Assembly (NCBI RefSeq): GCF_031583595.1
Contig: NZ_CP134145.1
Span: forward strand, 992,001 to 1,056,000
Direction: 5' to 3'
Length of the DNA stretch: 64,000 nt
Source of the DNA: Thalassotalea psychrophila
GTDB lineage: Bacteria; Pseudomonadota; Gammaproteobacteria; Enterobacterales; Alteromonadaceae
Position numbers and translations under genes: made by a program. Shown one piece after another: positions 7,312 to 16,247 of this stretch; position 1 is the first letter of the stretch, and the number at the start of each line of letters is the position of its first letter. The notes beneath the pieces are model-generated. The model was not told the DNA's origin. It did not search any database and saw only the letters and a list, made by a program, of their open reading frames with translations.

Positions 7312-10139
7312 TATTTTCTCTCTCGGTAAGCTTCACCTTCAACCATCCATTTAGCAGCTGGAGCACCTTTTAAGTAGTGGTCAAAATACTGTTTCATTTT
7401 AATGGTATAGTCGACTTTATTGGGGTACTTTTTCAGGTGGTGGGGTTCCCCTTCATACTGCAATAAAATTACGTTCTTTTCAAGGCGGCGCATTGCCATA
7501 TACATTTCCACACCTTGTTGCCATGGAACAGCATCATCAATATCGCCAAACTGCATTAATAATGGTGTTGTAATTCGGTCAGCAAAAAATACTGGTGAGT
7601 TTTCAATGTATAAATCTCTACGTTCAAACAAGCTGGCGCCAATTCGACTTTGACCTTGCTCATATTGGAACTGTCTTGCTAAACCTGTACCTAAGCGAAT
7701 GCCTGAGTACGCACTGGTCATGTTTGATACTGGCGCACCTGATACTGCTGCGGCAAAAATATCGGTTTCAGTGATGGCGTGCAATGTTTGGTAACCACTC
7801 CAACTGTGGCCATGTAAGCCAATTGCCTTAGGATCGGCAACACCCATGTCGATGATTTTTTGCAAGCCTGGCAAAATAGATTTGTTGGTAGAATGTCCTG
7901 GTGTGCCCACTTCAAAATGTACATCAGGTAAGAACACTGCATAACCATTTGAGGTATAAAATGGGAAATTAGGTCTATGATTAACTTTCATCGCATTAAA
8001 TTCATACATGCGTTGAGAGAAACGTCGGTAGTAATAAACAACAACAGGGTATTGCATACCTTCAACGTAGTTAGCTGGCTTAATCAATACACCTTGATGC
8101 TTCACTCCCATGTTTGAACGCCATTCTACTAATTCAGACTGGCCCCATAAAAACTCATCTTTTTGCGGGTTAACATTAGTAAGCTTTTTAGTGTTAGCTA
8201 AATTTAAGTCAGCTACCCAAACGTCAGGGAATTCATTAAAATCTTCTTGTGTATATAATAATTTATCAGCCTTTTTTGCCTTTGCGATAAATTTGAATTT
8301 TTTATTCTCTTCTAATAGTTTTGTTAACTTAGAGTTTTCTAAATTAAGCCGATAAAAACCAAAGTTTTTCATTTCATCAGAATAGCTAGTTAACAGTAAA
8401 CGTTGATCATCCTTAAAGTAGTCTTGTTCATCATCAAGCTTGTTAATTCTAAATTGTAATGAGTTAGGGCGACCCATTTCACAAGTTAAGCATTTAGCAT
8501 CGTCACCATCAGTTTGTAATAACCAAATATCAAATTTGTCATACACTAAAATACCATCATCATCTTTTAACCAGCCGGCAATGCCGTAACCTGGTACTTT
8601 ACTTGGGTAGTCATGATCTTCATCAGCAAAACTAACAGGCAAACCTTTAGTGATATTACGCTTTTTGTTTTTACTTCGGTCATAAACCCAAACGTTTTCA
8701 TTCTCATAAAACGCTGCAAAGCGACCAGACTCACTCAACTTTACATCGGTATAGCTGCTTAGTTTATTAGCAACTAATGATTTTTTACCGTTGTCTAAAT
8801 CAACAATGTAGATATCGCTAAAAAAGCCTTCCCAGGTTCTTAATTTACGATAATTTAAATCAGTCTTAGCAATTACCGCGTGCTCATTATTGCTAGCCTT
8901 TACAGAGATCAGTTTTTGATCAGCCAAGCGCACAAGCTTATTATCATCTACATGGTAAACCGCAGTGAAGAATGATTTTTTATCTTTACCCAATTGATAC
9001 TTTTCATTGGTTTTGATCAATGGATCTTCACCATGCCAAATTTGTAAGTTACGACCTTCTGTTAGCTTTTCAATATTGTATAAGTCATCAATCGATTCTG
9101 GTTTGGTATCAATTTTGGCTAACTTCTCAACCACAGGCTTAAAACCAAAAAATAAACGTTCATCGTCAAGCGACCAAGTTAATTTGTTGGTTTGTGGAAC
9201 GTACCAACTAGCTGCTTGCTTATCGTTAGTTTTGATAGTTTTTATTTTGTTGTTATTACTTTGCCATATTTTCACCGTATGGGTGCGTTCATCTTTCTCT
9301 TGGCTAAAGTCACCTTGTAAAAAAGCAACTTTATTACTTTCTTCATTCCAACTAAAGCCATTAAAGCTTGTGTTAGCTTTGCTTACTAAATTACTTGCTT
9401 TGTTGGTTTTTACATTTAACGCTTTTAGTGAGTTTTCAACGCCGTCTTGGGTTGAAATGCTATAAACTAAACTAGGTGTTTTCTTCGAGAAAGAAAAACC
9501 ATCAACATTTTCGATTACTTGTTGTTCGCCAGTCTCAAGATTTACTAAGGTTAAACTTTTATTGATGCGCTTAGCATTAAATAATTTTGTTTCGTCTTTT
9601 TCGTCTATTTCATCACTTTTATCAGTGTCAGTTGTTATTTCAGTTTCGTCTTTATCTTCTGCTTTTGGCATTTCAGATAAAAATGCAACATAACCAAATC
9701 TATCACTTAACTGAAATGCTTCAACGTTATTAAACGTAACTCTGGCACCACTGGCTAAGGTGATAATTTCCAGATTATTTTTAAGTTTCTTTTTTGCTTT
9801 TTTATCGGCTTGCTCTTTAGCCATCAAAGTTGGGGTGATGGTGATAGCGGCAAATCGACCATCGACTGAAATAACACCTTTTGAGCCATGTTCAATTTGG
9901 TACTCTGTGGCACTAGTGGTTGCTTTCAGGTGAAAGCTATTTTCACCTCTATCGGGCTGAGCGCTGTAAGCAAGCCATTTTCCATCGTCACTTAGTTGTG
10001 GCTTAACAATCTGCTTAAATTTCATTATGTCCGTAACTTCTAATGGACGTTGTTCAGCATTTAGGTTTGGTATTATTGCAAAGGCAAATGACAGCACAAG
10101 TGCTGTTTTGCTCAGTGTTTTAGTAAGCGATAAATTCAT
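7311..10139 (-). CDS. Exported S9 family prolyl-oligopeptidase-like peptidase
   Basis: A large secreted serine peptidase of family S9 (prolyl oligopeptidase/acylaminoacyl-peptidase group). The ATG at 10139 gives a classical signal peptide (MNLSLTKTLSKTALVLSFAF..LNA); an in-frame ATG 51 bases upstream would bury it behind a polar extension and is less likely. The N-terminal two thirds read as a WD-like beta-propeller. The C-terminal alpha/beta hydrolase domain carries GHSWSGYQT (nucleophile Ser), FGDIDDAVPW (Asp) and GEPHHLKKY (His). It probably degrades peptides in the periplasm. A long D/E/K-rich insert (KAEDKDETEITTDTDKSDEI) sits in the propeller. Coupled to the GNAT gene downstream. Confidence 0.9.
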   Translation of the reverse strand: MNLSLTKTLSKTALVLSFAFAIIPNLNAEQRPLEVTDIMKFKQIVKPQLSDDGKWLAYSAQPDRGENSFHLKATTSATEYQIEHGSKGVISVDGRFAAITITPTLMAKEQADKKAKKKLKNNLEIITLASGARVTFNNVEAFQLSDRFGYVAFLSEMPKAEDKDETEITTDTDKSDEIDEKDETKLFNAKRINKSLTLVNLETGEQQVIENVDGFSFSKKTPSLVYSISTQDGVENSLKALNVKTNKASNLVSKANTSFNGFSWNEESNKVAFLQGDFSQEKDERTHTVKIWQSNNNKIKTIKTNDKQAASWYVPQTNKLTWSLDDERLFFGFKPVVEKLAKIDTKPESIDDLYNIEKLTEGRNLQIWHGEDPLIKTNEKYQLGKDKKSFFTAVYHVDDNKLVRLADQKLISVKASNNEHAVIAKTDLNYRKLRTWEGFFSDIYIVDLDNGKKSLVANKLSSYTDVKLSESGRFAAFYENENVWVYDRSKNKKRNITKGLPVSFADEDHDYPSKVPGYGIAGWLKDDDGILVYDKFDIWLLQTDGDDAKCLTCEMGRPNSLQFRINKLDDEQDYFKDDQRLLLTSYSDEMKNFGFYRLNLENSKLTKLLEENKKFKFIAKAKKADKLLYTQEDFNEFPDVWVADLNLANTKKLTNVNPQKDEFLWGQSELVEWRSNMGVKHQGVLIKPANYVEGMQYPVVVYYYRRFSQRMYEFNAMKVNHRPNFPFYTSNGYAVFLPDVHFEVGTPGHSTNKSILPGLQKIIDMGVADPKAIGLHGHSWSGYQTLHAITETDIFAAAVSGAPVSNMTSAYSGIRLGTGLARQFQYEQGQSRIGASLFERRDLYIENSPVFFADRITTPLLMQFGDIDDAVPWQQGVEMYMAMRRLEKNVILLQYEGEPHHLKKYPNKVDYTIKMKQYFDHYLKGAPAAKWMVEGEAYRERK

Positions 10140-10287
10140 AGTATTTTTATATGTATCCAATTTGTAATGATTATCACTGTATTTACTCAACTAAATCAAT
10201 AGTTAGTTAGTCCGGTAGCCATTTTTAAGCGGTAAAGAGCAGTAATGCAGGATTAATTTAGTTAAACTATACAAAGCGACACCTTCT

Positions 10288-10309
10288 TCCCGTACTTGTT
10301 GCGGGATCT
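10288..10309. repeat. Short GC-rich hairpin fragment
   Basis: TCCCG-TACTTGTTG-CGGGA, similar in style to the CCCG..TTGTTCGGG unit in the cluster near 60925. It lies in the 200-base region between the divergent S9 peptidase and lipocalin-like genes, which otherwise holds only AT-rich promoter-like sequence. Confidence 0.35.
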
Positions 10310-10340
10310 GATGAAAAGTTAAAATAAAAAGGTCAGTGTT

Positions 10341-10709
10341 ATGTTTAATCGCACACAATTAATTGGTAATTGGCACCGTAGTGAAAAGAATGATGAGGAA
10401 AGCTTTAGCGAGTTTGCTCAGCTTTTTGCCGATGGAACTTTTGTCTTTACTTTTTATACTTATAACATCGATGGTACGTTACTTGAAGAAGTAAGTGAGC
10501 AAGGCGATTGGGGCTTGGTTGGTGATATTCACTTTACCATTACCAAGGCTGAAATCTTAAATAAACAGCAATATCCTGCCAATATGGAAGACGAAGATAA
10601 TTACCAAGTTTATCAAATCAATCAAATAAATGACGATTCATTTACTTATCAACATATCTTAACTGGTGAAAGCTTTACTCTGTCTAGGGTACAGGAAAGT
10701 ACTAACTAA
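10341..10709 (+). CDS. Hypothetical lipocalin-like protein
   Basis: A 122-residue acidic cytosolic protein that I do not recognise. It opens with MFNRTQLIGNWHRSEKND, and LIGNW is the kind of G.W motif that starts lipocalin-fold domains. It continues with alternating polar/hydrophobic strands (GTFVFTFYTYNIDGTLLEEV, QGDWGLVGDIHFTITKAEIL), consistent with a small beta barrel. There is no signal peptide. The RBS is aaaaggtcag. It precedes the RraB-like gene by 78 bases and may share a transcript. No function is proposed. Confidence 0.65.
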   Translation: MFNRTQLIGNWHRSEKNDEESFSEFAQLFADGTFVFTFYTYNIDGTLLEEVSEQGDWGLVGDIHFTITKAEILNKQQYPANMEDEDNYQVYQINQINDDSFTYQHILTGESFTLSRVQESTN

Positions 10710-10787
10710 ATTAAAAAAAGCTGCTAAACTTTTATATAGATACCGGATATATGTGGTTCCAGTTAATGACTATAAAAAGGTAGTTAA

Positions 10788-11174
10788 ATGATGGATAGAA
10801 CCGATAAAGTTCATAGTGTTGAGCGAGATGTAGCTAAATTTCCAACCGACCCTAATGGCAATATGTTATGGCATATGGCGCAAGAAGGTGATGACTTAAA
10901 TAGGCCAAGAGAAATTCAATTTTCGGTGATTTTCTTAACGCAAGAATTGGCTTTGAAATTTGGTCGTACACTATTGGCTAACAATCAAAAACTATCATTT
11001 TGCCCATATTTAGGAAATCCTGAGTATCCTTGGGAGGTTACCGCTTATCCAGAAATGGAGGCGAGTTATAGTAATATAATCAGTTATCAAATGCTGCTGG
11101 AAACTGAAGCTCGAAAATATGATGGTATTTATGACGGTTGGTATTGTTTACCGCAAGCGAATAAATTAAGTTAG
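10788..11174 (+). CDS. RraB-family protein (ribonuclease E inhibitor-like)
   Basis: A 128-residue protein resembling the RraB family: FPTDPNGNMLWHMAQEGDDLNRPREIQFSV.FLTQELALKFGRTLL, then WEVTAYPEMEASYSNIISYQMLLETEARKYDGIYDGWYCLPQ. The EA..YDG.YDGW ending is the family signature. E. coli RraB binds the RNase E C-terminal scaffold and modulates mRNA decay. This protein is diverged from E. coli RraB and may be a paralogue, so the target is inferred. Start: MMDR; the second ATG at codon 2 is equally possible. A zinc-ribbon-like small gene follows 35 bases later. Confidence 0.78.
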   Translation: MMDRTDKVHSVERDVAKFPTDPNGNMLWHMAQEGDDLNRPREIQFSVIFLTQELALKFGRTLLANNQKLSFCPYLGNPEYPWEVTAYPEMEASYSNIISYQMLLETEARKYDGIYDGWYCLPQANKLS

Positions 11175-11209
11175 GTAATATATACATTTATAATTTCACA
11201 GAAGAAATC

Positions 11210-11440
11210 ATGTCAGAAGTAGATTTTTCCAAACTTAATAAAATTACCGCCAAATCATTTAATGATCAAAAAGCCATTATTAAAAAAGTTATGCTAGGCC
11301 GAGAGGTTAAATGTAAAGTTTGCCAAAAAGCCCTAATCTTAGTACCTCCTACTAGTAGTAAATCATCTGCAAAAGCAACACCTCAATCTGGTATATATTG
11401 TCCAAATGGCTGTACCGACATCGAACTTGATATGATCTAA
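11210..11440 (+). CDS. Small protein with two CxxC-type cysteine pairs
   Basis: A 76-residue protein with VKCKVCQKALIL in the middle and GIYCPNGCTDIELDMI at the end: a CxxC plus CxxxC pair about 35 residues apart, suggesting a small zinc ribbon. The N-terminus (MSEVDFSKLNKITAKSFNDQKAIIKKV) is helical and basic. It looks like a conserved hypothetical of Alteromonadales/Vibrionales; I do not know its function. It sits in a run of small plus-strand genes between the RraB-like and GNAT genes. Confidence 0.7.
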   Translation: MSEVDFSKLNKITAKSFNDQKAIIKKVMLGREVKCKVCQKALILVPPTSSKSSAKATPQSGIYCPNGCTDIELDMI

Positions 11441-11469
11441 ATTTTTAAATTACAGATAAATATTTCAAT

Positions 11470-12063
11470 ATGCTTATTACCATTAGAACTGCACACATTA
11501 ACGACGCCGATCCTGCAATAAATTATATACTTAGCTCGGGTCCTTTAGCTTTTAATTATGTGTTTAATCAACCGTTGAAATTTTTAAATGAAAGCTTTTT
11601 GCGTGGCCGGAGTCAATTCGGCTTTCAAAATCATCATGTTGCCATACTTAATGAACAGGTAGTCGGCAGCATTGCCTGCTTTGATCGTAATGAAGCACAA
11701 AGTATGGAAATTGGCTGTATTCTAGATATGCTTAAGTATTATCGCTGGCGATTTCCAGCTGCTGCAATTAGAGGTTTACGCTTCGAACGAATAGTACCTA
11801 AACCAGTAAAGCATAGTTTGTACATTGCCCATTTGGGCGTAGATGAGCATTGTCGCGGTCAAGGGGTTGGTAAACAACTAATCTCATGGGCTATAGATAA
11901 AGCACGTAAACAGGGTTATCAATCTGTATCACTTGATGTTGCTAAATCTAATCCAAAAGCCGAGAAATTATATTTATCGTTAGGGTTTCAGCAAATTGCT
12001 TATCGAAAATCATCAATTACTGGAATTTCTGATCACGCAACCCTCTTGTACAACTTGAGATAA
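11470..12063 (+). CDS. GNAT N-acetyltransferase
   Basis: A 197-residue GNAT. The signature is in the C-terminal half: LYIAHLGVDEHCRGQGVGKQ (motif A with R/Q-x-x-G-x-G), then QGYQSVSLDVAKSNPKAEKLYLSLGFQQI (motif B). The substrate is unknown. The N-terminal half (MLITIRTAHINDADPAINYI) starts the fold directly, supporting the ATG at 11470. The stop at 12061-12063 is two bases from the TTG start of acpH, so the two genes are almost certainly cotranscribed and coupled. Confidence 0.87.
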   Translation: MLITIRTAHINDADPAINYILSSGPLAFNYVFNQPLKFLNESFLRGRSQFGFQNHHVAILNEQVVGSIACFDRNEAQSMEIGCILDMLKYYRWRFPAAAIRGLRFERIVPKPVKHSLYIAHLGVDEHCRGQGVGKQLISWAIDKARKQGYQSVSLDVAKSNPKAEKLYLSLGFQQIAYRKSSITGISDHATLLYNLR

Positions 12064-12065
12064 CC

Positions 12066-12647
12066 TTGAATTATTTAGCTCACCTTTACTTTGCCAAACC
12101 GAATAAATACTCATTGGCAGGCAATTTAATGGGGGATTTTACCAAAGGTGTAGATTTAAGTTTATTACCTGAGTCTGTTCTAAATGGTATTCATAACCAC
12201 AGAGTCATTGATAAATATACCGATAATCACCAGAGCGTAAGAGCACTTAAGACCTTGTTAACAGCTGAACGAAAGAGATTTTCTGCAGTGATTTCAGATG
12301 TGGTCTTCGATCATTTTCTTGCCCGTCACTGGGATAAATTTAGTCAGCAATCATTTGCTCAATTTAGACAAAGCAGTTATCAACAACTTTCATTAGTTAC
12401 AAACATAATGCCAGAACGAATGCGCTTTACCGTTGAAAAAATGATAGCTCAGGATTGGCTCCGTTCGTATCAAAATATCAACCATACTGGCAAGGCGATA
12501 GATTCAATTTCTCGGCGAATAAGGTTTGAAAATAATTTATCAGGCGCAATTGATGAAGTGAAAATGCATTACGGAGAATATGAATCGGCTTTTTTAGAGT
12601 TTTTCCCTCAGCTGCAATCCTATATGTTAAGCAACAGCAAAGAATAA
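12066..12647 (+). CDS. acpH: Acyl-carrier-protein phosphodiesterase
   Basis: Removes the 4'-phosphopantetheine group from holo-ACP. The 193 residues match AcpH: MNYLAHLYFAKPNKYSLAGN, GIHNHRVIDKYTDNHQ, then FDHFLARHWDKFS, whose His/Asp residues resemble an HD-type metal site. The start is a TTG codon at 12066: the alignment begins exactly at MNYLAHL and no in-frame ATG is near. It follows the GNAT gene by two bases. Length is as in E. coli (193). Catalysis is inferred from the family. Confidence 0.9.
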   Translation: MNYLAHLYFAKPNKYSLAGNLMGDFTKGVDLSLLPESVLNGIHNHRVIDKYTDNHQSVRALKTLLTAERKRFSAVISDVVFDHFLARHWDKFSQQSFAQFRQSSYQQLSLVTNIMPERMRFTVEKMIAQDWLRSYQNINHTGKAIDSISRRIRFENNLSGAIDEVKMHYGEYESAFLEFFPQLQSYMLSNSKE

Positions 12648-12744
12648 AAAGCATCAAATAGACCGATTAACTAAAACCTAAGCAGAGATTTTAGTTCAAC
12701 GACTTTGTTAAAGTATCATTTTAATCGCCAGAAAATAGTATTGT

Positions 12745-13275
12745 ATGTGTGCTAAGAACTTCAATTTAGAACAATTTATTGCTGATGCCCGAAAAGCTGC
12801 CATTAGCGAAAACCCGATCAATGCAGCAGAGACGTTGATGCAAACTACTGTTGCTGATTGTAAAGGTGTTATTGCTAATATGCCGGCAATTGCAGAATGT
12901 GAAAGAATGTTGTTTGAAGATGAAACGGTATCTATATGGTATTGCCGCTTTGAGCCAAATTTGATTGTTCCTGCTCATGATCATCAAATGCATGTTGTTG
13001 TCGGCGTGTATCAAGGTATTGAAGAACACAGTTTTTTTGATAACAGTAATGGTGAATATAAAGAAGTTAAGTCGTTGAACATAGGTGCAGCACAGGTAAC
13101 TAAGCTGAGCCCTAATCAAATACATACTGTTACTGCCACTAAAACTGCAAGTCACGCTTTACACATTTACCTTGGTAAATTATCTACTGTTGAACGCTCT
13201 TTATTCGAATTTGAGAGTGGTAATGAAATTCCATTTTCAGTAGAAAATTACGAGAAGCTGGCACAAGTAAACTAG
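12745..13275 (+). CDS. Cupin-fold protein, thiol-dioxygenase-like
   Basis: A 176-residue cupin related to the cysteine-dioxygenase group. Metal ligands are visible: PAHDHQMHVVVGVYQGIEEH gives the HxH...E/H motif of cupin box 1, and LSPNQIHTV gives the box 2 histidine. WYCRFEPNLIVPAHDH is the usual strand into box 1. The substrate could be a thiol (cysteine, 3-mercaptopropionate) or another small molecule; the sequence does not decide. It stands alone with its own promoter region. Confidence 0.75.
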   Translation: MCAKNFNLEQFIADARKAAISENPINAAETLMQTTVADCKGVIANMPAIAECERMLFEDETVSIWYCRFEPNLIVPAHDHQMHVVVGVYQGIEEHSFFDNSNGEYKEVKSLNIGAAQVTKLSPNQIHTVTATKTASHALHIYLGKLSTVERSLFEFESGNEIPFSVENYEKLAQVN

Positions 13276-13373
13276 TTAATATTTAATCCAAAAAGCTAAT
13301 AGTGAATACACATAGTGTATTTTTTGAAATTGTTTTATATACTTGAGCGATTCAAAAAATTAAGAAAAATATT

Positions 13374-14033
13374 ATGAAAGCATTTACTAAGAAAATTGGC
13401 TATGTATACGCATTTGCCATTGGCGCTTTAATTATTGGCACTTTAGTTGATAATGATCCTGCGTTGAAATCTATCGACACATTTATTACCGAGCAAAACA
13501 TCGATAAGTCGGTGCCTAAATGGAAGGAGCAATTACCTAAGCCTCCACAGGTTAACTTCGCAGAAAATAAAACTTATTTTTGGGAACTGGTAACTAATAA
13601 AGGGCCGGTGACTATAGAGTTATTTCCACAATATGCACCTATGCATGTTTCAAGTACGATTTACTTAACCCAATTAGGGTTTTACGATGACTTAAAATTT
13701 CATCGAGTTATCCCAGGTTTTATGGCGCAAGGTGGCGATCCAAAAGGTACTGGCCGCGGTAACCCTGGTTTTAAGTACCAAGGCGAATTCCATGACGACG
13801 CAAGCCACTCTAAACCGGGTATGTTATCAATGGCAAATGCAGGGCCAAATACTGATGGTTCGCAATTTTTTATTACCTTTAAGGAAACTCGTTTCCTAGA
13901 TGGACGTCATACCGTATTTGGTCAAGTTGTTGATGGTATGGATACGTTACAAGAGTTTGAAAAACTAGGCAGTCAAAGTGGACGTCCAAGTGAAGAATTG
14001 TTGATAATGACGGCTGCTATTGCCGTAAAATAA
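13374..14033 (+). CDS. Membrane-anchored cyclophilin-type peptidyl-prolyl isomerase
   Basis: A 219-residue protein with an N-terminal hydrophobic anchor (IGYVYAFAIGALIIGTLV, residues about 7-25), a short linker, then a cyclophilin domain: FHRVIPGFMAQGG, GPNTDGSQFFITF and FLDGRHTVFGQV. The catalytic Arg and the Phe/Gln/Asn pocket are present. Where human CypA has Trp121, this protein has Phe (FLDG), as in most bacterial cyclophilins that bind cyclosporin weakly. It probably folds proteins at the periplasmic face of the inner membrane. A terminator follows. Confidence 0.9.
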   Translation: MKAFTKKIGYVYAFAIGALIIGTLVDNDPALKSIDTFITEQNIDKSVPKWKEQLPKPPQVNFAENKTYFWELVTNKGPVTIELFPQYAPMHVSSTIYLTQLGFYDDLKFHRVIPGFMAQGGDPKGTGRGNPGFKYQGEFHDDASHSKPGMLSMANAGPNTDGSQFFITFKETRFLDGRHTVFGQVVDGMDTLQEFEKLGSQSGRPSEELLIMTAAIAVK

Positions 14034-14053
14034 AGTTACTGTAATCACCAAAT

Positions 14054-14100
14054 ATACTCGTTGTTTACTTTAATTAGTATTAAGCAACGAGTATTTTTTA
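14054..14100 (+). terminator. Terminator after the cyclophilin gene
   Basis: ATACTCGTTG pairs with CAACGAGTAT across an AT-rich loop and runs into TTTTTT. Confidence 0.75.
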
Positions 14101-14165
14101 CTTCAAGGAAGAAGGAATGCAAATAGCCAAGGGGGCAATAGATTTGTAATGTCTTTTAATAGATA

Positions 14166-14840
14166 TTACATAAATGTTGCGATGTCATCAAATGGCTTTT
14201 TAACTTGTGCATGTTTAGGCACTGTTGCATCAATATCTGGATAGCCGGCAATTAATAACATATAAGCTCTGTCATTATCGCCACGCTGACAAATTTTATT
14301 TAAAAATGACATAGGTTTTGGCGTATGAGTAAGTGTTGCCAAACCAGAGTTATGCAGTGCATTAATTAAAAAGCCCGTAGCAATACCAACTGATTCATGC
14401 ACATAGTAATTAGTATTTCTATCTTCCGCATCTAAACCACCACGCTTTTGACTAAATATTGCAATTAACCATGGCGCTTTTTCTAGGTATGGTTTGCTAG
14501 CATCTGTGCCCAGTGGTTTTAATGCGTCAAGCCATTCTTCGCCGGCTCTACCATCATAAAAACCTTGCTCATGCAGTTCAGCTTGTTCTCTAATTTGCTG
14601 TTTAATTTCACTCGAATGTATGGCAACAAAATGCCATGGCTGATGGTTTGCTCCACTTGGAGCTGTTGCTGCAGCTTTGATGCAGTTTTCAATAACAGCT
14701 CTATCGACATTGCGTTCACTAAACTTACGAACAGAATGACGACGTTTAATATCGTTATAAAATAGCTCCGAGCGCTTTAGCATTTCATTTTCTGGATATT
14801 CTATATAGTCACTTAACGGTGAGCAGTCATGATCTTTCAT
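14166..14840 (-). CDS. Iodotyrosine deiodinase-like nitroreductase-family flavoprotein
   Basis: A 224-residue FMN protein of the nitroreductase superfamily. It resembles iodotyrosine deiodinase (IYD) rather than NfsB-type enzymes: RRHSVRKFS (FMN phosphate), AAATAPSGANHQPWHF, EEWLDALKPLGTDASKPYLE and THTPKPMSFL. IYD enzymes hold the halotyrosine zwitterion with a Glu-Tyr-Lys triad in the lid; here Glu91, Tyr95 and Lys116 have the same spacing (4 and 21 residues). A reductive dehalogenase for iodo-, bromo- or chlorotyrosine is therefore likely. Monocistronic and divergent from an MFS transporter 120 bases away, which might move the substrate or product. The nitroreductase family is certain; the substrate is inferred. 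Confidence 0.85.
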   Translation of the reverse strand: MKDHDCSPLSDYIEYPENEMLKRSELFYNDIKRRHSVRKFSERNVDRAVIENCIKAAATAPSGANHQPWHFVAIHSSEIKQQIREQAELHEQGFYDGRAGEEWLDALKPLGTDASKPYLEKAPWLIAIFSQKRGGLDAEDRNTNYYVHESVGIATGFLINALHNSGLATLTHTPKPMSFLNKICQRGDNDRAYMLLIAGYPDIDATVPKHAQVKKPFDDIATFM

Positions 14841-14960
14841 ACACTATTCTCATATTATCTAGTTACATTTAGTCTTAGCATAGCGGTCGGTATCGTTATC
14901 AATCAAGTAAAAAATTTGTTAATCTACGCATTAATTACCACTCTGAAGTTATAAGCATTT

Positions 14961-16142
14961 ATGTCAGTGCAATCTCAAATTCATCATCCCTGGAAAACAC
15001 CGTTTGTGTTTTTAGTTTTATCGTCCGTGGTAATGACCCTGGCGTTTTCTGGTTGGATGGCGATGTTGAATAATTTCACCATTGAAGTGGCCAACTTTAG
15101 TGGTGCAGAAATAGGCATGCTGCAGTCCTTTCGTGAAATTCCCGGCTTTCTCGCTTTCACCGCTATTTTTTTATTGTTAATAATGAAAGAGCAAACCTTT
15201 GCGCTAGCTTCGCTGTGTTTATTAACTATTGGAGTCTCGGTAACTGGTTATTTCCCGTCGGAATATGGCTTATATGCGACAACGGTGATTATGTCGATAG
15301 GGTTTCATTATTACGAAACAGTAAACCAATCATTAAGCTTGCAGTGGTTTTCTAAAGAAGAAGCGCCAGAAAAACTCGGCAAACTTATTTCAATAAAATC
15401 TATAGCAGCATTAGTTGTATACGGTTTTATTTGGTTAGCGTTTAGTTACTTCTCCATGGAATTTAAAAATGCTTATGTCATTCTTGGCGGTTTAGGCTTA
15501 GGTATAACGTTATGGATGTGGATGTTTATGCCGCATTTTCCTGAAAAAGTAACTCAGCATAAAAAAATAATTCTTCGAAAACGTTATTCATTATATTACT
15601 TGCTAACTTTTTTAAGTGGCGCACGCCGACAAATTTTTGTTGTATTTGCTGGTTTTATGATGGTTGAAAAGTTCGGCTATTCAGTGGCCGATATTACTCT
15701 TTTGTACATGCTCAATCATTTACTTAATATTTATATCGCGCCAAAAATAGGTGCATGGATCGGCCGTGTTGGTGAACGTAAAGCATTAACATTCGAGTAC
15801 ATTGGTTTAATTCTAGTTTTTAGCGGTTATGCGCTAGTTGAAAATGCCAACATTGCTGCCGGCTTGTATGTGATTGATCATGTATTTTTTGCCATGGCTA
15901 TTGCCATTAAAACTTATTTTCAAAAGATAGCAGATCCTAAAGATATCGCCTCGAACGCTGGGGTGAGTTTTTCAATAAACCACATTGCTGCAGTAGTGAT
16001 CCCGGCAAGCTTTGGTTTGTTGTGGTTATATAGTCCGAGCTTAGTGTTTTATGCTGGTGCTGGACTTGCTGCCTGTTCATTAATTGCCAGTCAGTGGGTG
16101 AATACTAATGCAGAGAAAAAGCCTCTGGAAGTGGTTTCATAG
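14961..16142 (+). CDS. MFS transporter
   Basis: A 393-residue polytopic inner-membrane protein with about 12 hydrophobic segments, for example FVFLVLSSVVMTLAFSGWMA and GFLAFTAIFLLLIM, and the central polar loop HFPEKVTQHKKIILRKRYSL that separates the two six-helix halves. The overall shape is that of the Major Facilitator Superfamily. No substrate motif is recognised. It is divergently arranged with the IYD-like gene, so a role with halogenated or aromatic amino acids is possible but unproven. Confidence 0.82.
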   Translation: MSVQSQIHHPWKTPFVFLVLSSVVMTLAFSGWMAMLNNFTIEVANFSGAEIGMLQSFREIPGFLAFTAIFLLLIMKEQTFALASLCLLTIGVSVTGYFPSEYGLYATTVIMSIGFHYYETVNQSLSLQWFSKEEAPEKLGKLISIKSIAALVVYGFIWLAFSYFSMEFKNAYVILGGLGLGITLWMWMFMPHFPEKVTQHKKIILRKRYSLYYLLTFLSGARRQIFVVFAGFMMVEKFGYSVADITLLYMLNHLLNIYIAPKIGAWIGRVGERKALTFEYIGLILVFSGYALVENANIAAGLYVIDHVFFAMAIAIKTYFQKIADPKDIASNAGVSFSINHIAAVVIPASFGLLWLYSPSLVFYAGAGLAACSLIASQWVNTNAEKKPLEVVS

Positions 16143-16247
16143 TTTTTGTCTAGGACGTAAATGCCTGTTGTTACTTGAAATAACGGTTTTTATGTCCATA
16201 ATCTATAAATTACAATACCTGTCACTGTAATTTCATTAGGTGAAAAT

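Noticed and set aside
9007..9465. 152-codon ORF on the plus strand inside the S9 peptidase gene
   Set aside because: Antisense to a clear coding region, with low-complexity translated sequence; a frame shadow.
10140..10190. Upstream start of the S9 peptidase
   Set aside because: It would place a polar 17-residue stretch ahead of a normal signal peptide.
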